A DNA stretch of 64,000 bases from Alphaproteobacteria bacterium (GCA_024742605.1 JANSYC010000005.1:34532-98531), one strand, 5' to 3'. Shown: positions 28,068-37,583, numbered from the stretch's first letter. Numbers and translations are program-made. Notes: generated by a model from the letters alone, not told the origin.

Positions 28068-28099
28068 ACCGGGGACCAACCCTAAGGCTGGTCCCCGGT
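28068..28099. terminator. perfect 11-bp hairpin between convergent genes
   Basis: ACCGGGGACCA at 28068-28078 pairs with TGGTCCCCGGT at 28089-28099 around a 10-base loop. It stands between the stops of the Crp/Fnr-type gene and the RTX gene. The stem is strong but no U-run follows, so termination is likely rather than proven. Confidence 0.55.
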
Positions 28100-28113
28100 C
28101 TGCACTTGGCTCA

Positions 28114-31100
28114 TCAGTAGAACTCGAAGTACCCGGCGGAGAGTTCGGAGGTTTTGACACCGATCAGGCGCACCTCGTAGCCGCCGCCCAGATCAATGCA
28201 CGCATTGCCATCGGCAGTGTCAGTTGCCCGCGCGATCAGCTCCGCCCCGGTGCTGATCGCCTGACCGTTGATGTTGGTCTTGATCAGCAGCCGATCGCCC
28301 GCCGCCCCGTCGAAATCGCCGATCACGTCGGTCGCCCCGGCATCGCCGATCACGATCCTGTCGGCGCCGCTGCCGGTGAAGATCCAGTCGACCCCCTGAC
28401 CGCCGTACAGCGTGTCGTCGCCGGCCCCGCCGTACAACAGATCGAAAGCGTTGCCGGACATGTCCTCGACATCGCCCGACTGCCCGCCGTACAGCACGTC
28501 GTTGCCCTGACCGCCGTAGAGAATGTCTGAGCCGTAATTGCCGTAGACGACATCGTCACCCAGGTTGCCGTAGATGATATCGGCGTCCTGGCCCCCGAAC
28601 AGGGTGTCCGCATCCTGTCCGCCATAGAGCGTGTCGGTGCTCTGGTTGCCGTAGACCACGTCGTTGCCCTGGTTGCCGTAGACCGCGTCGGTCCCGGACC
28701 CGCCGAACACTTGATCGTCGTCGGTGCCGCCGAAGACCTTGTCGTTGCCGTCCTCGCCGTAGAGGAAGTCGATCCCGCTGCCGGAGCCGACCGTGTCGGC
28801 GCCGTCGCCGCCATAGAGCGTGTCGTTGCCCTCGCCCAGCGAGATGAACTGGCTGCTGTCATCGGCGGTGATATAATTTTCCCCGGCCCCGCCATTGACC
28901 GTGGCCGAGCCGATGATCGAGCTGAACTCGATATTGTCGAGCTGCAGGGTCGAGCCGGACGGCAGCGACCGCATGTCGATCACGAAGGCCTCCGACTGGC
29001 TACCGCCGGACGTCCCGGTGATGACGATCGGCTCGCTGAGCGAGGTGCCGGTGGTGGTCGGCACGATGGTCCGCACGTCGAGCGTCGTCGTGGTCGACAG
29101 CCGGTTCAGGAAGGTCTGCGCCCCGGTAATCAATTGAGAATTGGCATTGGAGCCGCGGGACTGCACGGCCCCGACCAGCGTGGTCAGCGCCTCGGTCCCG
29201 GTCTGCGCCGCGGCGGGGCCTTCGGAGGTGATGGTGGTGTTGCCCGGCAGAGTCGCGGTGACCACGTTTCCGTTGTTGCCGGTGTTCTGCACGATCGCGG
29301 TACTGCCGGAGGTGGCACCGGTATTGGTGATCGTGTTGCTCGTCGACGAGTTCGTGGTGACCACGATCTGACTGGTTGAGCCGCCACCGCTGCTGCCGCC
29401 GGTTTCCGCCGCAGGCGGGGCCACCAGGGTGATCGTGGTGTTGCCGCCCGCCAGGACCGCATTGAACGTTCCGCTGCCGTTGGCGATCCCGGTCAGGGTC
29501 AGATTTCCGGACCCGGTCGCTATGGTACCGCTTGCAGTCGTCCCGTTCAGGGCCGACAGATCGGCGCCGGTCACCACGATGCTGTCACCGACCGCGAAGT
29601 CAGAGATCGTGTCGCCCGCCAGATTCGCGGCCGAGCCCGAGAACGTATCCGCACCCGCGCCGCCAACCATGGTGTCCGCACCGGTGCCGCCGGACAGCTG
29701 GTCCGTCCCCGCACCGCCGCTCAGCACGTCGGCACCGCCGTCGCCCCGCAGGGTATCCGCGCCGGCACCGCCGCTCAGAAGATCGTTGTCGTTGAAGCCG
29801 ACCAGCAGATCATCGTCCGCACCGCCCCGCAGGGTGTCGGCGCCGATGCCGCCGGACAGGGTGTCGTTACCAGCCTGGCCCCCCAGCACATCGGCTCCGG
29901 ACCCGCCGATCAGCGTGTCGTTCGCGGTCCCGCCGGTGACCGAGAAGATCCCGTTGCTCTCGGCCGCTCCGTTCCAGCTCACCGTGGCGGTGCTGGTCGA
30001 GGCGTTCACCGTCAGGGTCTGCCCGTTCGCCACCGTTCCGTCATTTGTGGTGATCGCCTGAACACCGCCGGTGATGTTGATGGTCTCGACATTGACCAGC
30101 GAGGCCGCTCCCAGGGTGACCGTCTGCGCCGCCGAGATGGTGAGCGTGTCGGTCCCGGTCAGCCCGTCGATCGTGTCACCCGCGTTCAGCACATTGGTCG
30201 CGTTCGCTGTCAGCACGTCGTTGCCGGTGCCCAGCGTCGGGTTGTCGTTGCCGGCTGTCAGGGTGAAGGAGACCGGCGCTGCGATCAGGGTGAACGTGGT
30301 GTTGCCTCCGGCGAACACGGCCGAGTAGGTCCCGCTGGCGGCGCTGATGCCGGTCAGATTGAGATTGCCGGATCCGGTCGCGAAGGTCGCACTGGCCGTC
30401 TCACCGTTCCGTCCCGACAGGTCAACGCCCGTCACGACGATGCTCTCGCCCACCGCGAAGTCGGTGATCGTGTCGCCGGCCAGGTCCGTCGCACTGCCGG
30501 TGAAGCTGTCGGTATCGGTTCCACCGGTCAGGTTGTCGGTTCCCGCACCGCCGCTGATTGTGTCCGCGCCTGCCCCGCCGTCGATCGTGTCGGCTCCTGC
30601 ACCGCCGATCAGGGTCTGGGCGCCGGCCGAGCCGGTGACCACCAGATTGGCGGTGGCCGGTGCCGACAGCGTGCCGGTGAAGATCGCCCGCTGCGCCGCC
30701 GTCATGGTGACGTTGCCGGTGCCCGTCAGGGTCAGGTTCTCGATATTCGAGACCGTCGCACCGGAGATGTTGCCCCCGGCCGCGATCGTCAGCGTATCGG
30801 TACCGGCCCCGCCGTTCAGCGTGCCGGTGGCGGTCAGGGTGCCGGCATTGATGGTGTCGGCCCCGGCCCCACCGGTGACGCTATGGCCGGCTGCCGCCAG
30901 GGTGAAATCGGTGCCCGTCCCGCTGAGCTGGTAGTTCTCCAGCGCAGCGTTACCGGTGATCGTGTTGTTGCCGCCGGTATTGGCCGAGAAGATGACGGTC
31001 TCGGTGCCGCCTGCCGTGATCGTCCCGGTGAAGGCCTCGTACTGACCCTCGGTCATGGTGACCGAGGCCCCGCCCGCCAGGGTCAGATTCTCGATCCCCG

Positions 31101-33291
31101 AGATCGTCGCGCCGCCGATATTGGACCCGGTGGTCATCTGCAGCGTGTCGGTGCCGGCCCCGCCCGAAAGCGTACCGGTCAGGGTCAGGCCCTGCAGGGT
31201 GATGGTATCGTTTCCGGTCGACCCCGTGAGCGTCTGCGCCGCACCAGCGATCGTCGCGGCATTCGCCGCCCCCATGATGTAGTTCTCGATATTCGCATTC
31301 GTCGAGAACCCGTTGGTCGCGGCCGAGAGGGTGATCGTCTCGGTACCGGCGCCGTTGATGGTCGAGAACGCGTCGTGCTGCGCCTCGGTCATCGTCACCG
31401 ACGCGCCGGAGGTCAGCGTCAGCGTCTCGAAGCTCGAGATAGTGGCGCCCGAAATGCTGGCCCCGTTGCCCAGTGTCAGGACATCCGTACCGGTGCCGCC
31501 GCTGATAGCGCCGGTCGCCGTCAGCGTGCCGGCATTGATGGTGTCGTTGCCGGCCCCGCCGGTGACGTTGTGGCCGGCCGCCGCAAGGGTGAAATCGGTG
31601 CCGGTGCCGCTGAGCTGGTAGGTCTCGATCGCCGCGTTGCCGGTGATCGTGTTGTTGCCGCCGGTATTGGCCGAGAGGATCAGGGTCTCGGTCCCCGCCG
31701 CCGTGATCGTCCCGGTGAAGCCTTCGTACTGACCCTCGGTCATCGTGACCGTGCCGCCGGTGGCGATCGTCAGGTTCTCGAAGCCGGACACCGTCGCCCC
31801 GGAGATGTTCGCACCGTTGCCGAGCGACAGAACGTCGCCGGTCCCGGCCCCGCCGTTCAGCGTGCCGGTCGCGGTCAGCGTGCCGGCGTTCAGGGTGTCG
31901 TCACCGGAACTGCCGGTGTAGTTCTGAGCGGCGGTGCCCAGGGTGAAGGTGATGCCGGCCACGCTGACCACGTAGCTTTCGACCGCGGTGTTGCCGGTGA
32001 CCGCCGTATCGCCGCCGGTCGCCGAGAGGGTGATGGTCTCGGCACCGGGGGCGGTGATGGTGGTGAACGAATCATGCTGGGCCGCGCTCATCGTGACCGA
32101 TGCGCCGCTCGGCAGCACCAGGGTCTCGAAATCGGCAAGCGCCGTCGCCTGGGTGAAATCGGTGCCGGTGGGCGCCGAAATGATGTCGGTGCCGCCCGCG
32201 CCGGACAGGGTGGAGCCGACCACATGGGTGGAGTTGGCGATGGTCAGGGTCTCGCCGTTGCCGACGAAGGTCAGCGCCGGGGTCAGATTGGTGCCGTCGG
32301 TGGTGTTGAAACCCGCCGCCGTCGAGGAGGCCGCCGTCACCGCCGCGCTGGTGAAATTGATGTTGTCGAGCCCGACCCGCCAGGTGCCGGCTCCCGCATA
32401 GGAGACGGTGAAGGAGGTGATTCCGGTCCAGTCACCCGGATTCAGGGTGGCGATGGCACCGACTATCGAACCGGAATTGTCGGCAAGATTGATCGCCGTC
32501 CCCGTGTTCGGGGTGAACGCGTAGTTCGCGCCTGTGTTGTTGTCCGTGAACTCACCGATCTGAAACTGGGTGATGTTGACGGCCTGATTGAAGGTCACCG
32601 TATAGCTGACCGTATTGGCGATCACGCCGGCATCCAGGAATCCGGAGGAGACGCCGGCCATCGCCGTACCGTCGCTCTTCGTGACGCTGAGGGTCACACC
32701 GGTTTCCACCGCGGTGAGCGTGGTGGTGGTGTTGAGCGTCGTGACAATGCCGAAGGTGGCGACGATCAGGGTCGCGGGATAGGCGGCGCGGGCGGCCGCA
32801 TCGAAGGCCAGGCCGTCGCGCGCGGCCAGATCCCAGGATCCGCCCAAGGCTTCGGCCCCGACCAGGCCGGTCGCCGCGACGACCCGCAGGCCCAGCAGAG
32901 CCGAAAGCCCTTCGACGAAGGCAGCGCCGGCGGGCCCCTGCCCGACCGAACAGCCGTAGAGCACGATTTCCGCGTCGTCGGCGAGCGCCGACCGGATGGC
33001 CTGAACCAGGGCGGGGCGGGCGGCGAGGGCGGTGAGATCGATCCGCTGCCCGGACAGCTGCAGCGCGCCCGGCTCACCATGCGACAGAATGTGCAGGGCG
33101 GAGAGGTCGCGCGCGCCCGCAAGGTGCAGGGCGATCGCCGCGATCGGGTCTTCGGTGGTCGGCAGCTCTGCCACCCGGACCCCTGGCCGGACTCCGGACA
33201 GCAACACATCAGCGTCGGTTACGCCGGAATCAACAAGCAGCAGTTGATTCAGGTCGGAATACATTCTGTCTTCCGGATGTGAGCGCGCCAT
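28114..33291 (-). CDS. large secreted RTX protein with N-terminal DUF4347 domain (adhesin-like)
   Basis: A 1725-residue, Gly/Thr/Asn/Asp-rich protein. Residues about 10-170 form a DUF4347 domain, a clan CD peptidase-like fold: LHILSHG and VLYGCSVG carry the His/Cys pair expected of that fold. Residues about 180-900 are beta-rich repeats (VTMTEGQYE, NTITGNAA, LTATG units). Several blocks of RTX nonapeptides (GGAGADTL, YGGQGNDVLYGG) occur near 880-930, 1080-1190 and 1480-1640 and should bind Ca2+ outside the cell. The C-terminus GYFEFY suits a type I secretion signal. ATG 33291 has GAGGA upstream; an in-frame TTG at 33327 is the alternative. Surface adhesin or enzyme is undecided. A candidate exporter lies at 60855-64000. 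Confidence 0.88.
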   Translation of the reverse strand: MARSHPEDRMYSDLNQLLLVDSGVTDADVLLSGVRPGVRVAELPTTEDPIAAIALHLAGARDLSALHILSHGEPGALQLSGQRIDLTALAARPALVQAIRSALADDAEIVLYGCSVGQGPAGAAFVEGLSALLGLRVVAATGLVGAEALGGSWDLAARDGLAFDAAARAAYPATLIVATFGIVTTLNTTTTLTAVETGVTLSVTKSDGTAMAGVSSGFLDAGVIANTVSYTVTFNQAVNITQFQIGEFTDNNTGANYAFTPNTGTAINLADNSGSIVGAIATLNPGDWTGITSFTVSYAGAGTWRVGLDNINFTSAAVTAASSTAAGFNTTDGTNLTPALTFVGNGETLTIANSTHVVGSTLSGAGGTDIISAPTGTDFTQATALADFETLVLPSGASVTMSAAQHDSFTTITAPGAETITLSATGGDTAVTGNTAVESYVVSVAGITFTLGTAAQNYTGSSGDDTLNAGTLTATGTLNGGAGTGDVLSLGNGANISGATVSGFENLTIATGGTVTMTEGQYEGFTGTITAAGTETLILSANTGGNNTITGNAAIETYQLSGTGTDFTLAAAGHNVTGGAGNDTINAGTLTATGAISGGTGTDVLTLGNGASISGATISSFETLTLTSGASVTMTEAQHDAFSTINGAGTETITLSAATNGFSTNANIENYIMGAANAATIAGAAQTLTGSTGNDTITLQGLTLTGTLSGGAGTDTLQMTTGSNIGGATISGIENLTLAGGASVTMTEGQYEAFTGTITAGGTETVIFSANTGGNNTITGNAALENYQLSGTGTDFTLAAAGHSVTGGAGADTINAGTLTATGTLNGGAGTDTLTIAAGGNISGATVSNIENLTLTGTGNVTMTAAQRAIFTGTLSAPATANLVVTGSAGAQTLIGGAGADTIDGGAGADTISGGAGTDNLTGGTDTDSFTGSATDLAGDTITDFAVGESIVVTGVDLSGRNGETASATFATGSGNLNLTGISAASGTYSAVFAGGNTTFTLIAAPVSFTLTAGNDNPTLGTGNDVLTANATNVLNAGDTIDGLTGTDTLTISAAQTVTLGAASLVNVETINITGGVQAITTNDGTVANGQTLTVNASTSTATVSWNGAAESNGIFSVTGGTANDTLIGGSGADVLGGQAGNDTLSGGIGADTLRGGADDDLLVGFNDNDLLSGGAGADTLRGDGGADVLSGGAGTDQLSGGTGADTMVGGAGADTFSGSAANLAGDTISDFAVGDSIVVTGADLSALNGTTASGTIATGSGNLTLTGIANGSGTFNAVLAGGNTTITLVAPPAAETGGSSGGGSTSQIVVTTNSSTSNTITNTGATSGSTAIVQNTGNNGNVVTATLPGNTTITSEGPAAAQTGTEALTTLVGAVQSRGSNANSQLITGAQTFLNRLSTTTTLDVRTIVPTTTGTSLSEPIVITGTSGGSQSEAFVIDMRSLPSGSTLQLDNIEFSSIIGSATVNGGAGENYITADDSSQFISLGEGNDTLYGGDGADTVGSGSGIDFLYGEDGNDKVFGGTDDDQVFGGSGTDAVYGNQGNDVVYGNQSTDTLYGGQDADTLFGGQDADIIYGNLGDDVVYGNYGSDILYGGQGNDVLYGGQSGDVEDMSGNAFDLLYGGAGDDTLYGGQGVDWIFTGSGADRIVIGDAGATDVIGDFDGAAGDRLLIKTNINGQAISTGAELIARATDTADGNACIDLGGGYEVRLIGVKTSELSAGYFEFY
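30821..31063 (-). repeat. internal repeat copy 1 of the RTX gene (243 bp)
   Basis: Aligns without gaps to 31508-31750 (offset 687 bases). It encodes the beta-repeat running from the MTEGQYEAF motif through ANTGGNNTITGNAA to GTLTATG. DNA identity is high by eye, pointing to a recent segmental duplication. Confidence 0.75.
31508..31750 (-). repeat. internal repeat copy 2 of the RTX gene (243 bp)
   Basis: Second copy of the 243-bp unit described at 30821-31063, coding for the same beta-repeat (MTEGQYEGF through NTITGNAA to GTLTATG). Differences are mostly silent or conservative. Confidence 0.75.
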
Positions 33292-33673
33292 TTTTTTTAT
33301 ATCCTCAGTTTCGTGCGTTAAAGCCAATGCCTAAGTCGGCACTATACATCTATACCTAGATTTTATCGACGTAGGCCCTATTGTATTGCATTTTATATTT
33401 TCTCGGCACGTCATGTATTAGGTCGAAACCCCTTAAAAGGAAATTAACTTCCCAAAAAAACATGCAAAAATACTGATTTATCCCGGAAAACCGAGGATCG
33501 GGCCTCGGACTCCGGCGGGTCCATGGGACTCCGTTGGAGAGGCTATCGGGGTAAACAGCATCGAATCTGGCGGCAAATCCGTGGCGACGGATTTCCTTGC
33601 GTCTTGGGGTAGGATACGACGTGTTTTTCGAGAGCATCGGTCGCCAAGCCGGTGCCACGAGGGAACACGGGGT
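33292..33673. other. AT-rich divergent promoter region
   Basis: About 380 bases between the RTX gene and the TPR-glycosyltransferase gene. The part from 33295 to 33480 is much richer in A and T than the rest of the window and is the likely site of promoters for both. I see no convincing gene or strong inverted repeat in it. Confidence 0.45.
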
Positions 33674-35773
33674 ATGAGCGAAGCGGGTCGACATATGTTG
33701 CAGGACGCCCTGCAAGCGCATCGGGCCGGATTCCCGGCCCGCGCCGCGCGGCTGTACCGGCGTGTTCCGCAGGGGGATCCGCTGTATCCGGACGCTCTGA
33801 CCGGCCTCGCCCGGGCCCGGTTGGAACAGGGCTGGACCGCCGAGGCGGCCCGTTTTGTCGAGACCAGTCTCCAGCTTCGCGCGACCCAGAGCGAGGCCTG
33901 GCAGATCCTTGCGGAAATCCGCGCCCGGACAGGCCAGCGGGACGCCGCCGCCAGATGCTTTCGCCGGTCGGCGCTGCTGTCCCCCCAGACCGTCCGGAGC
34001 CAGATCGACCTGGCCAAACTGGAGGCCCCCAGAGCACCGATCGGGATCCTCAGGCGCTGCCATGTGCTGAACCCGCTGGACCCGGCGCTCGCGTTCGAGA
34101 TCGCCTCGGACCTGTGGGCGCGGAACGACCTTTCGGCGGCGACCGCCTGGTTTCGCCGCCATCTGGCACTACGTCCGGCCGATCTGGGGGGACTGTTCAG
34201 TCTGGGCAATGTGGAGCGGGATGGCGGCCGGCCGGAGTCGGCCGATCGGATGTATCGCCGGACGCTCGCGGTCCTGCCCGGCTCCCCCAATGTGCTCAAC
34301 AACCGCGGATTTCTCGCCTTTGAGCGCAAGGATTGGGCCGCCGCCGCGGACCTGTTCGCGGCCGCCGGCCGGGCCGGGCCGACCTTCGCGACGGCGTGGT
34401 CGAACCGGGCCCGCGCGCTTCAGAAGCTGGGACGGGATGAAGACGCCGTCCTCCCCTACAAGCGCGGCTTGCTGATCGATCCGACGGACGTGGCCGCCTG
34501 CTGCGAGATCGCCGGCCTGCTCGACGAAACGCCATGGGCCCGGCGCGCCCTGGCCGTGAATCCCAGCGCCTCCCAGCCCTACAACCGCCTGGCCCTGCTG
34601 GGCACGAAGACCGCTTCCCGCGCGGGCGTTCTGGACTGGCTGCGCCGCGGCGCAGTGGTCCGGCCCGACGAGGCCGACACCTGGTTCAACATCTGCGTCG
34701 AGTTCGGGCGCGACGGACACACGGCCGAAGCGGCGACCTACGGACACTTCGCCGCGTTGATCAATCCCCGGCATGCGGGAACCCATCTCAACACCGCCTT
34801 CGCCCTGCTGGCCCTGGAGCGGTTCCGGGAGGGCTGGGACCTGCACCGACGGCGCATGGAGGTGCCCGAGGCGGAGGCGATCCGGCGGACCTTTTCGATC
34901 CCGGAATGGACGGACGAGGACCTCTCCGGACGGCATCTGCTGCTTTGGGGCGAACAGGGGATCGGCGACGAGGTGCAGTTCCTGACCCTGGTACCGCAGC
35001 TCGCCGATCTGGGCGCGACCCTGACCATCATTACGGAACCGCGCCTGCGGCCGATCCTCAGGCGCAGCTTTCCGAGCGCGACGGTTCCGGAGGCCTCGGA
35101 GCCGATGGGGACGCCGGAGGAGGATTACGGGGCCGATCTGCATCTGGCCCTCGGCGACCTGCCGCACCGTCTGGGCCTGTTCTGCGGGGGCGCGGCCCGC
35201 CCAACCCCGTGGATCGTCCCGGACCCGGAACGGGTCGCCGCCCTAAGATCCGCGCTCGAAGCCCGGCACCCCGGAAAACGTCTGGTCGGCATCACCTGGC
35301 GGTCGATCGCGCCGAAGACCGGCGGGCAGCGGACCATTGCGCCGAGCGGCTGGCGGGCGCTGGCCGAAATCACCGATATCGCGGTCGTCTCCCTGCAGTA
35401 CGGTGCGGTGGCGGAGGATGTCGCCACCTTCGCACGGGAGGCCGGTCTGGCGCTCGATCTCGAGCACAGGATCGAGCCGTTCGAGGATCTCGACGGTCTG
35501 GCGGCGCTGGTCGCCGCGATGGACCTGGTGATCTGCCCAGCCAACAACACGGTGCATTTCGCGGGCGCCCTGTCCAAACCCTGCTGGACCCTGCTGCCGG
35601 CCCGGCCGGACTGGCGCTGGGGGCTGAGCCGGGCGGACTCCCTCTGGTATCCGAACACCACGGTCTACCGGCAAGGCACCGACGCGGACTGGGACCCGGT
35701 GATGCGGAAAGTATCCGACGACCTGAACCTCTGGGCGGAACGCTCGCCCCACCAGGGGCCGGGCGGCAGGTAG
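33674..35773 (+). CDS. TPR protein with C-terminal glycosyltransferase (GT9/GT41-like) domain
   Basis: A 699-residue protein. Residues about 1-380 are tandem TPR-like helix pairs (AWQILAEIRARTGQRDAAAR; NRGFLAFERKDWAAAADLF). The C-terminal half is glycosyltransferase-like: LLLWGEQGIGDEVQF near 415, HPGKRLVGITWRS near 560, and ICPANNTVHFAGALSKPCW near 650, the sugar-nucleotide-side motif of heptosyltransferase/OGT-like enzymes. ATG 33674 begins MSEAGRHML; the frame extension upstream looks non-coding. It faces the RTX adhesin-like gene across a shared promoter region, so a role in glycosylating surface protein is plausible but unproven. Confidence 0.82.
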   Translation: MSEAGRHMLQDALQAHRAGFPARAARLYRRVPQGDPLYPDALTGLARARLEQGWTAEAARFVETSLQLRATQSEAWQILAEIRARTGQRDAAARCFRRSALLSPQTVRSQIDLAKLEAPRAPIGILRRCHVLNPLDPALAFEIASDLWARNDLSAATAWFRRHLALRPADLGGLFSLGNVERDGGRPESADRMYRRTLAVLPGSPNVLNNRGFLAFERKDWAAAADLFAAAGRAGPTFATAWSNRARALQKLGRDEDAVLPYKRGLLIDPTDVAACCEIAGLLDETPWARRALAVNPSASQPYNRLALLGTKTASRAGVLDWLRRGAVVRPDEADTWFNICVEFGRDGHTAEAATYGHFAALINPRHAGTHLNTAFALLALERFREGWDLHRRRMEVPEAEAIRRTFSIPEWTDEDLSGRHLLLWGEQGIGDEVQFLTLVPQLADLGATLTIITEPRLRPILRRSFPSATVPEASEPMGTPEEDYGADLHLALGDLPHRLGLFCGGAARPTPWIVPDPERVAALRSALEARHPGKRLVGITWRSIAPKTGGQRTIAPSGWRALAEITDIAVVSLQYGAVAEDVATFAREAGLALDLEHRIEPFEDLDGLAALVAAMDLVICPANNTVHFAGALSKPCWTLLPARPDWRWGLSRADSLWYPNTTVYRQGTDADWDPVMRKVSDDLNLWAERSPHQGPGGR

Positions 35774-35779
35774 ACCCGC

Positions 35780-36139
35780 CTACCGAAGGCTCGCAACCCT
35801 CTGATAATAGGAATTTATCTGGAGTTTTAACCGAGGGCTGAGCCGATAGAATTCGCCGGCAAGTTCACCGTACCCCACCCGCCTGACGGTGATATCCAGA
35901 TCCAGGTCCAGGGGAGTCTCCTTGGGAATCTCTTTCAGGATCAGCCTGATCCGCGCCCGCTGACCCGGCTTCAGGGACCCCGTATAGGGCGCACAGGCCA
36001 CGCCGGTGGTCGACCACGTCCAGACCGGCGCATCTCTGCCGTCCGCCCGAACAAAGCTGTCCCGGCGCGCCCGCAGCCTGACCGCACGGCGCCGTTCCAC
36101 CGGAGCCGGCACCAGCTTGGAGAAAAAAGGCCATTTCAC
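35780..36139 (-). CDS. PilZ-like domain protein
   Basis: A 119-residue basic protein. ERRRAVRLRAR near residue 15 followed about 25 residues later by WSTTGVA has the spacing of the PilZ c-di-GMP site (RxxxR then D/N-x-S-x-x-G), with Trp in place of Asp/Asn. The rest (LKPGQRARIRLIL, LDLDITVRRVGYGELAGEFYRL) is the beta-barrel typical of PilZ domains. c-di-GMP binding may be weak or lost. It is convergent with the TPR-glycosyltransferase gene, seven bases away. Confidence 0.65.
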   Translation of the reverse strand: MKWPFFSKLVPAPVERRRAVRLRARRDSFVRADGRDAPVWTWSTTGVACAPYTGSLKPGQRARIRLILKEIPKETPLDLDLDITVRRVGYGELAGEFYRLSPRLKLQINSYYQRVASLR

Positions 36140-36242
36140 GCCGTGAGTCCGATCCGAAAAGAGGCGGGTGGCACCGTCATGCCGCCGCCGCAGTATAGCG
36201 CATTTCGCAATTGGATCACGGTAGAGTCGCGTTGGCGGGCGC

Positions 36243-37583
36243 CTAGAGATACAGATCCGCGCGGGTCGGCGGCAGGTCGGTCTGCCCCCATGTCGGCTTG
36301 CTGGTGACCGATTTGCTGGCGAGCGTCTGGAAGATCAGGGCGCTGCCGCGCTGGAAGGTCATCGAACAGGCGGCCAGGAAACCGATCCAGATCCGCGTGG
36401 TCTCCTCGCCGACCATCTCGACCGCCTCCTCCCGGCGCGCGTACAGCCGCTCGCACCAGAGCTTGCAGGTCCGCTGGTAGTGGCGGCGCAGGTTCTCCAC
36501 GTCCTGGACCTCGAAGCCGTGCCGTTCCATGTCGACCAGGGTACGGCCGATATCGTCAAGCTCGCCGCCGGGGAAAATGTAGCGTTGCAGGGCCTTCATC
36601 GCGGCGCTCTTGCGGCTCAGCCGACGGGACCAGACGGCCTCCCGGCTGATCGCGTGGTTCAGGAACAGGCCGTCATCCGCCAGAAGCCGATGCACGGCCT
36701 TGAAATAGGTCGGGATGTTCGCGAGCCCGATATGCTCGTACATACCCACCGAGACGATCTTGTCGTAGCTCCCGTCGAGATCGTTGAAATCCTTGATTTC
36801 GACCGAAACCGTATCGCCGAGACCCAACCGGTCGATCTTGGCCCGAGCGAAACCGTGCTGCGCCTCGGACAGGGTGACCCCGTGCCCGGTCACCCCGTAT
36901 TCACGGGCTGCATGGCACAGCAATCCGCCCCAGCCGCAGCCGATATCCAGCAGCCGCTCACCCGGTTTCAGCCGCAGTTTCCGGCAGATATGGTCCAGTT
37001 TGGCGCGCTGGGCCTGCTCCAGATCACCCTCCCAATCCTCGAAATAGGCGCAGGAATACTGCATCTCCGGATCGAGGAAGAGCTGATAGAAGTCGTTGCC
37101 CACATCGTAGTGGAACTGGATGAACCGCTTGTTGTCCGCGACCCGGCGGCCGAGCCCGTTCGCGAGCCCGTCGAACACCCGGGTTTCGTCGGGATGGTCG
37201 GCATGGGCGGGCAGCAGCCGCAGCAACGCCTTCAGGACCTGACCTTTCGGAAGCCGGGACAGGCGGTCCCGCAATCCCTTGTCGAGCACGAAGGGGCCGA
37301 ACAGGTCGAGCAGGGTGCCGCCTTCGATTTCAATCCGGCCATGCACGTGATGGCGGATGAGCCGGTCCAGGCTGGGCCACCGGATCAGCGACGGCAGCAC
37401 GCCGGGCGAAGTGATGTGGACAATCAGATCGGGCCTCACGGCTTTACCCAATGGCTCGACCGAACCATCCCAGAGCCGGATCGAGAAATGCGCATCAATC
37501 GCGGACGCGATCACGCGGATGAGGGAGCGGCTTTCTTCCAGAAGGCTGGGATTGGCCAAAAGGCTGGGATTGGTCTGTTCCAT
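36243..37583 (-). CDS. cfa: cyclopropane-fatty-acyl-phospholipid synthase family methyltransferase
   Basis: A 446-residue SAM-dependent enzyme of the CFA synthase family, which adds a methylene bridge to unsaturated acyl chains of membrane lipids. An N-terminal lipid-binding domain spans about 30-130. The SAM site LLDIGCGWGGLL is near 212, followed by GVTLSEAQ and MYEHIGLANIPTYF near 295, which carries the bicarbonate-site glutamate. FQFHYDVGNDFY-type wording is present at about 155. The first 15 residues contain a six-residue duplication (NPSLLA NPSLLE) from an 18-bp tandem repeat. It is longer than E. coli Cfa (382). The call is firm for the family; the exact modification is not proven. Confidence 0.9.
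   Translation of the reverse strand: MEQTNPSLLANPSLLEESRSLIRVIASAIDAHFSIRLWDGSVEPLGKAVRPDLIVHITSPGVLPSLIRWPSLDRLIRHHVHGRIEIEGGTLLDLFGPFVLDKGLRDRLSRLPKGQVLKALLRLLPAHADHPDETRVFDGLANGLGRRVADNKRFIQFHYDVGNDFYQLFLDPEMQYSCAYFEDWEGDLEQAQRAKLDHICRKLRLKPGERLLDIGCGWGGLLCHAAREYGVTGHGVTLSEAQHGFARAKIDRLGLGDTVSVEIKDFNDLDGSYDKIVSVGMYEHIGLANIPTYFKAVHRLLADDGLFLNHAISREAVWSRRLSRKSAAMKALQRYIFPGGELDDIGRTLVDMERHGFEVQDVENLRRHYQRTCKLWCERLYARREEAVEMVGEETTRIWIGFLAACSMTFQRGSALIFQTLASKSVTSKPTWGQTDLPPTRADLYL
37542..37577 (-). repeat. 18-bp tandem repeat (two copies) in the cfa 5' coding region
   Basis: AAGGCTGGGATTGG occurs at 37542-37555 and again at 37560-37573, a period of 18 bases, keeping the frame and doubling six residues. 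Loss or gain of a unit would be silent for the reading frame. Confidence 0.8.

Noticed and set aside
28350..29900. Regularly spaced short repeats resembling a CRISPR array
   Set aside because: The periodicity follows the coding of RTX nonapeptides and drifts in sequence; there are no unique spacers and no cas genes.
30883..33282. A 799-residue plus-strand frame opposite the RTX gene
   Set aside because: It is the mirror of a repetitive GC-rich gene; the composition (Arg, Gly, Asp, Val) and absence of motifs mark it as a shadow.
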